Position numbers and translations under genes: made by a program
The notes under the pieces: generated by a model
Databases searched by the model: none
The model's input: the letters and a program-made list of their open reading frames with translations, nothing else
Told to the model about the DNA's origin: nothing
Assembly: GCA_043755435.1 (NCBI GenBank)
Contig: JAYUSZ010000103.1
Location: 10,433-74,432 of the forward strand
Direction: 5' to 3'
From: JANXSF01 sp043755435
GTDB lineage: Bacteria; Acidobacteriota; Terriglobia; Bryobacterales; Bryobacteraceae
DNA length: 64,000 nt
In this document: positions 60,514 to 64,000 of the stretch, one piece after another
Position numbering within the stretch: position 1 is the first letter of the stretch
Layout: each line of letters begins with the position of its first letter

Positions 60514-62261
60514 TGGCTAATCACAGCTATCCAGTGGAGGTGCAGAGCGATTTTCTCGAGAAGATCACGCGCGCCAAGCCAGTCCAGGCCCTCGCCGAAT
60601 TCATCTGGAACAGCCTCGACGCCGATGCTTCTAAAGTTGACGTGTTTGTCGAACAAAATGATCTCGGCGCGATGTCACGGGTCATCATCCGCGATAACGG
60701 TACTGGAATGGAGTATGAAAAGGCTCCAGAACTCTTCAAGAGCCTAGGCGGATCGTGGAAGCGCGCGGGCGCGACGACCAAGCGGGACGGGCGTTTTCTC
60801 CACGGGCAGGACGGCCGGGGGCGCTTCAAAGCGTTCACTCTCGGCCGCATTGCGGAATGGGACGTGACTTACGCCAAGGGAAAGGGCCTTTCTACGTTTA
60901 CGGTGGTCATGGCGGCCGCGAACATGAAGGAGGTTGTGATTTCTGACGAGGACGCGACCGATCCGGGGGCGAAGGCCGGAGTCACGCTCACCGTTTCTGA
61001 ACTGCACAAGGATTATAGGTCCCTCACATCGGAGGCCGGCCTTCAAGAGCTGACAGAAATCTTCGCCCTCTACCTTGCCGACTATAACGGCGTGACGATT
61101 AGCGTTGACGGATCACGCATTGATCCATCCAGCCTCATCGCGTCGCAGGCGAGCGTTAACCTCACCGACATTGTTGAAGACGGGAAAGCCTACCCGGTCC
61201 GACTAGACATCATTGAATGGAAGTCGGCCACCAACCGCAGTCTCTACCTGTGCAACAACAAAGGCTTTCCACTCACTGAGGTGGAGCGGCGGTTTCACAT
61301 AGGCTCTTTTCAATTTTCCGCCTACCTAAAATCTGAATACATCTCGAAGCTGCAGAAAGAAGGAACGCTGGAACTGGCGGAAATGAACCCGCTCATGGTG
61401 GCTGTCGCTGACGAAGCTCAGGACGCTATTCGGGACTACTTTCGCAACCGCGCTGCGCAGGAGGCGCGAACCGTGGTTGAGGAGTGGAAAGAATCGCAAG
61501 TCTACCCCTTTGAAGGGGAGGCGACGAGCAAGATCGAACAGGCGGAGCGCCAAGTGTTCGATATCGTGGCCGTGAACGTCGCCCAATATCTCACGGATTT
61601 TTCAACGGTGCCGCCAAAAAACAAAGCGTTGCACCTACGGCTGTTGCGGCAGGCTATCGAGAAAAGCCCGGAAGAGCTGCAGCTCATCCTTGGGGAGGTG
61701 CTGAAACTTCCCAAGCGCAAGCAAGAGGAGCTGGCGGACCTACTGCGGGACGTATCGCTCTCGGCGATCATCAGCGCGGCGAAGATCGTCGCCGACCGAC
61801 TTAAGTTCCTCTCCGGCTTAGAGGCCATTCTCTTCGATGATGAGAGCAAGAAGCGTTTGAAGGAACGCTCACAGCTGCATCGCATCATCGCGCAGAACTG
61901 CTGGCTGTTTGGGGAGGAGTATAACCTGTCCGTCGACGACAAGTCGCTCACCGAAGTGCTCCGAAAACATCGCAAGCTGCTGGGCGACGGTACGGTAATC
62001 GACGAACCGGTGAAGCATATTTCCAAAGAGCGGGGGATCGTTGACCTCGTGCTGTCGCGGGCCATCCGGCGCCATAAGGCGGATGAGCTTACCCATTTGG
62101 TGGTTGAACTAAAGGCCCCCAAAGTCAAGATCGACAAGGACGAAATTACGCAGGTCGAAGAATACGCGATCTCCGTCATGAAGGTTTCAAGAGCGTCAAG
62201 ACCACCTGGGTCTTCTGGGCCATCAGTGATGGCTACGGCGACTACGCCGAGTACAGGATGA
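60513..62261 (+). CDS. GHKL (HSP90-like) ATPase fused to a Shedu-like PD-(D/E)XK nuclease, 3' end frameshifted
   Basis: The readable frame gives 582 residues. Residues 1-250 are a Bergerat-fold ATPase: N box LAEFIWNSLDADAS (Glu29, Asn33), G1 box IIRDNGTGM (Asp61), and G2 region GRFLHGQDGRGRF. A linker of helices (about 300-450) follows. The C-terminal part has RIIAQNCWLFGEEYNL (458-471), typical ahead of DUF4263/Shedu nucleases, then GIVDLVL with Asp511 and HLVVELKAP with Glu532-x-Lys534, the D...ExK active site. After residue 557 the protein turns into an unrelated Ser/Pro/Thr tail ending at 62261, while the true continuation runs in another frame to 62524. An ATP-gated DNA nuclease for phage defence is the likely function. 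The gene is coupled to NADAR (1-nt overlap). Confidence 0.8.
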   Translation: MANHSYPVEVQSDFLEKITRAKPVQALAEFIWNSLDADASKVDVFVEQNDLGAMSRVIIRDNGTGMEYEKAPELFKSLGGSWKRAGATTKRDGRFLHGQDGRGRFKAFTLGRIAEWDVTYAKGKGLSTFTVVMAAANMKEVVISDEDATDPGAKAGVTLTVSELHKDYRSLTSEAGLQELTEIFALYLADYNGVTISVDGSRIDPSSLIASQASVNLTDIVEDGKAYPVRLDIIEWKSATNRSLYLCNNKGFPLTEVERRFHIGSFQFSAYLKSEYISKLQKEGTLELAEMNPLMVAVADEAQDAIRDYFRNRAAQEARTVVEEWKESQVYPFEGEATSKIEQAERQVFDIVAVNVAQYLTDFSTVPPKNKALHLRLLRQAIEKSPEELQLILGEVLKLPKRKQEELADLLRDVSLSAIISAAKIVADRLKFLSGLEAILFDDESKKRLKERSQLHRIIAQNCWLFGEEYNLSVDDKSLTEVLRKHRKLLGDGTVIDEPVKHISKERGIVDLVLSRAIRRHKADELTHLVVELKAPKVKIDKDEITQVEEYAISVMKVSRASRPPGSSGPSVMATATTPSTG

Positions 62262-62524
62262 ACAAAAGCCCCAACAACGGGGGGAAGATTCACGAAGCTG
62301 AAAACGTCACCATCTGGGTAAAGACCTGGGCGCAAGTACTCGATGAGAACCGCGCCCGGATGCAGTTCTTTCAGGAGCGGCTTGAATACGAAGCTGACAA
62401 AGGCGCATCGCTAAAACACCTCCAAGACCGCTACGCGAAATTTCTACAGGGCGTTTTCGTCGAGGGGGATGAATCGACTACAGCAGGCGATGCATCGCCC
62501 CAAGACGCTGAAATGCTCAAGTGA
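62186..62524 (+). pseudogene. C-terminal continuation of the GHKL-nuclease gene in the shifted frame
   Basis: Just after EEYAISVMK in the upstream frame, the alternative frame reads FKSVKTTWVFWAISDGYGDY, the expected last core strand of the nuclease domain. It continues with VTIWVKTWAQVLDENRARMQ and a helical tail to the stop at 62524. There is no credible start of its own. The frame change lies at about 62184-62186. A single missing base (or two extra) would restore a protein of about 670 residues. Whether this is a real mutation, an assembly error or recoding cannot be told here. Confidence 0.75.
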
Positions 62525-62890
62525 TTCAGTGCGGACGATCGTGCTGACGAACGAGTGAGACAGGCGATGGGTTGCTTACATGTCCTCACCAAGCGCCTCT
62601 AGAGTCAAGGGGATTCAGCCGAGCGGAAGAGTTAGACCGCGCAAAACGGCGCAGTCATCCGCAAACTAGTACCCGCCACCTTGCCGTGCCAAATTGCCAT
62701 TTCAAGACTTACCACAACCACCCTTATTCGGGACAAATGCCCTGATTTGCCTAATCAAAAAACATCGGTCACCAAGCATCAAAACAATTATCCTCCCTCT
62801 AACTCCCCACCGCTCAATGCTTTCCACGCGACCCATACTCAGCAACTCACCTGCCCGCCAAAACCCGCTGGTACTTTCTAACCAAAGCGC
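62525..62890. other. Unassigned intergenic stretch
   Basis: No gene, tRNA or repeat was recognised. The base composition changes from GC-rich (defence cassette side) to C-rich with long pyrimidine runs after about 62690. It may hold the downstream boundary of the acquired cassette. Confidence 0.5.
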
Positions 62891-63955
62891 ATGCCAGGAA
62901 ATCATCATCAGCCCCGAAAGCTCTCCGCCTTCGATAACCTGATCCTCGCCTGCGATAAAGCCACTTTTTTCCTAACCCCAAACCGCCAATCCTACGTCTC
63001 CTTCAATGGCACTTCCGCCCCACTCTATTCGGAACAATTCCGAGGCTGGCTACTTACCCGCATCGAAGCCCGCGGCCTCCCCTGGCCAACCGCATCCACA
63101 TTAGGCCGCCTCCTCCGCCACCATGACAACATCCTCCACACTTACGAATCACAGGTCAGCCCCGTGCACACCCGCATCGCGGCTCAAAACCACACGCTCT
63201 TAGTCGACCTCCAATCCATTGACCCCGAAACCAGCGATAACCAGGTAATCGAAATCACCAAAGATCATTGGCGAATCACCAGCGACCATCCCACCCTCTT
63301 CCGCCGGCCCGAACCAAATCTGCCCATTCCCGCCCCCGCAATCACAAAAGCCACCATCGCCCAATACCTAATGAGAGCTTTTTCCACTACCCTCCCCATC
63401 GCCGAAACACTCTCCAACTGGCTGGCTTTGTCCATGATCCCCACCGCCACGCAGCCAATATTAGTAATCACCGGCAACGCCCGCGCCGAAGCCGCCCGCC
63501 TGCTCCGAAACATAATCGACCCCGTCGTCCACCCACTCCTCCCCATGCCCACCACCGAAAATCAACTGGGCCAAATGGCCCAATGGAACAGCGTGCTGGC
63601 ATTCGATTCCAGCCCCTTCATTTCCGAAAAGCGCAAGGCTGCCCTTACTCGTATCCGTCGCGGAGTCCCCGTGCGCGTTCGCGAAATTAATAGGAACCGC
63701 TCGCTGTACGAAACCATCCACCGCCCAATCCTAATCGCCGCCGACGCCCATATTGAAATCGAACCCAATCAACTCAACATTGAAATTAACCATTGCCACC
63801 TGGCCCCGTTGAACGAACTTCTCACCGCACTTCTAAATCACGTGGTCAAAGTCCTGCGCTACCTCGAAGCTCCAAGGCAAACCTGGCAGCAAGAATCCGT
63901 CGCAGTCCCAGCCATCACATCACCAAACGCACAGCCAACCAAACCCTTCACCTAA
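62891..63955 (+). CDS. Primase/helicase-like ATPase with an eroded Walker A
   Basis: The 354-residue protein looks like the C-terminal half of a D5/primase-type mobile-element ATPase. The N-terminal part reads FFLTPNRQSYVSFNG and SEQFRGWLLTRIEARGLP, then VDLQSIDPETSDNQVIEITKDHW and LFRRPEPNLPIP. The core has PILVITGNARAEAARLLRNIIDP (189-211), where relatives have a GxxGxGKST P-loop; here the Gly-Lys-Ser/Thr is replaced by ARAEA. SVLAFDSSPFISEKRKAALTRI (234-255) is the Walker B/sensor region. Without the P-loop lysine it probably cannot hydrolyse ATP. Pro content is high and the ends look unstructured. It could be a domesticated or decaying phage/plasmid protein. Confidence 0.55.
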   Translation: MPGNHHQPRKLSAFDNLILACDKATFFLTPNRQSYVSFNGTSAPLYSEQFRGWLLTRIEARGLPWPTASTLGRLLRHHDNILHTYESQVSPVHTRIAAQNHTLLVDLQSIDPETSDNQVIEITKDHWRITSDHPTLFRRPEPNLPIPAPAITKATIAQYLMRAFSTTLPIAETLSNWLALSMIPTATQPILVITGNARAEAARLLRNIIDPVVHPLLPMPTTENQLGQMAQWNSVLAFDSSPFISEKRKAALTRIRRGVPVRVREINRNRSLYETIHRPILIAADAHIEIEPNQLNIEINHCHLAPLNELLTALLNHVVKVLRYLEAPRQTWQQESVAVPAITSPNAQPTKPFT

Positions 63956-64000
63956 GAAATCAAACCGGCGAAAAGCGGGAGCGCTCACCGGGCGCGATAA

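Noticed and set aside
61502..62335. A 277-codon minus-strand frame opposite the cassette ATPase
   Set aside because: Ser-rich shadow frame of a GC-rich gene without domain features.
62258..62524. Separate 88-residue gene after the cassette ATPase
   Set aside because: The first Met is internal; homologous text continues upstream of it in the same frame, so it is the shifted 3' end of the ATPase-nuclease gene.
62525..62890. Possible tRNA attachment site at the right edge of the cassette
   Set aside because: No cloverleaf or tRNA 3' end with direct repeat could be recognised.

Overview
The window most resembles a chromosome segment of an Acidobacteriota bacterium, probably of the Bryobacter/Solibacter type. 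The evidence is gene content: a DUF1592-DUF1552 secreted pair, DUF6807, signal-bearing Gfo/Idh/MocA and sugar-isomerase proteins, a PQQ-type beta-propeller, and moderate GC. I could not run a database search, so the taxonomic call is inference. No rRNA, tRNA or CRISPR repeat array was recognised.

Layout. 1-6.2 kb: polysaccharide/peptidoglycan-like biosynthesis genes (two AsnB-type amidotransferases, a methyltransferase, a GT4 glycosyltransferase) with a small SelW-like redox protein between them. 6.2-7.0 kb: fliW-csrA. 7-16 kb: CorC-like CBS membrane protein, divergent penicillin acylase, and a minus-strand run PMT-like membrane protein > SAP-domain protein > thrS > HpnI-like GT21. 16-21.3 kb: a type III-A CRISPR effector operon (cas10-csm2-csm3-csm4-csm5). 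Its Cas10 lacks the HD nuclease domain and its Csm2 carries a long Pro/Arg/Gly-rich extension. There is no array, cas6, cas1/2 or CARF effector in view. 21.3-22.5 kb: a wreck of an ISKra4-like transposase and a group II intron reverse-transcriptase tail, abutting csm5. 22.5-39 kb: housekeeping and secreted proteins (PQQ propeller, HAD phosphatase, degenerate amidohydrolase lipoprotein, methyltransferase, tyrS, M16 protease, PpiC, formylglycine-generating-type enzyme, pyrR-pyrB-pyrC, DUF6807, sugar-binding lipoprotein). 38-43 kb: a BY-kinase-like ATPase and a 1257-residue fusion of a Wzz/GumC chain-length protein with a TPR lipoprotein. 43-52 kb: DUF1592-DUF1552-nucleoside hydrolase operon behind a strongly structured leader; ferredoxin/flavoprotein pair; Gfo/Idh and isomerase. 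52-58 kb: vapBC, acnA, a ChaN/TraB-like protein, a DHFR-like reductase, a frameshifted esterase and a glyoxalase remnant. 58.8-62.5 kb: a GC-richer three-gene cassette, PRTase-CE-like > NADAR > GHKL ATPase fused to a Shedu-like PD-(D/E)XK nuclease. I read it as a defence system of unusual composition; its last gene has a frameshift. 62.9-64 kb: a primase/helicase-like protein with an eroded Walker A motif.

The two most interesting systems are the HD-less Csm operon without its own array and the PRTase/NADAR/GHKL-nuclease cassette. The second joins two enzymes of N-ribosidic chemistry to an ATP-gated nuclease; I do not recognise it as a named, characterised system.
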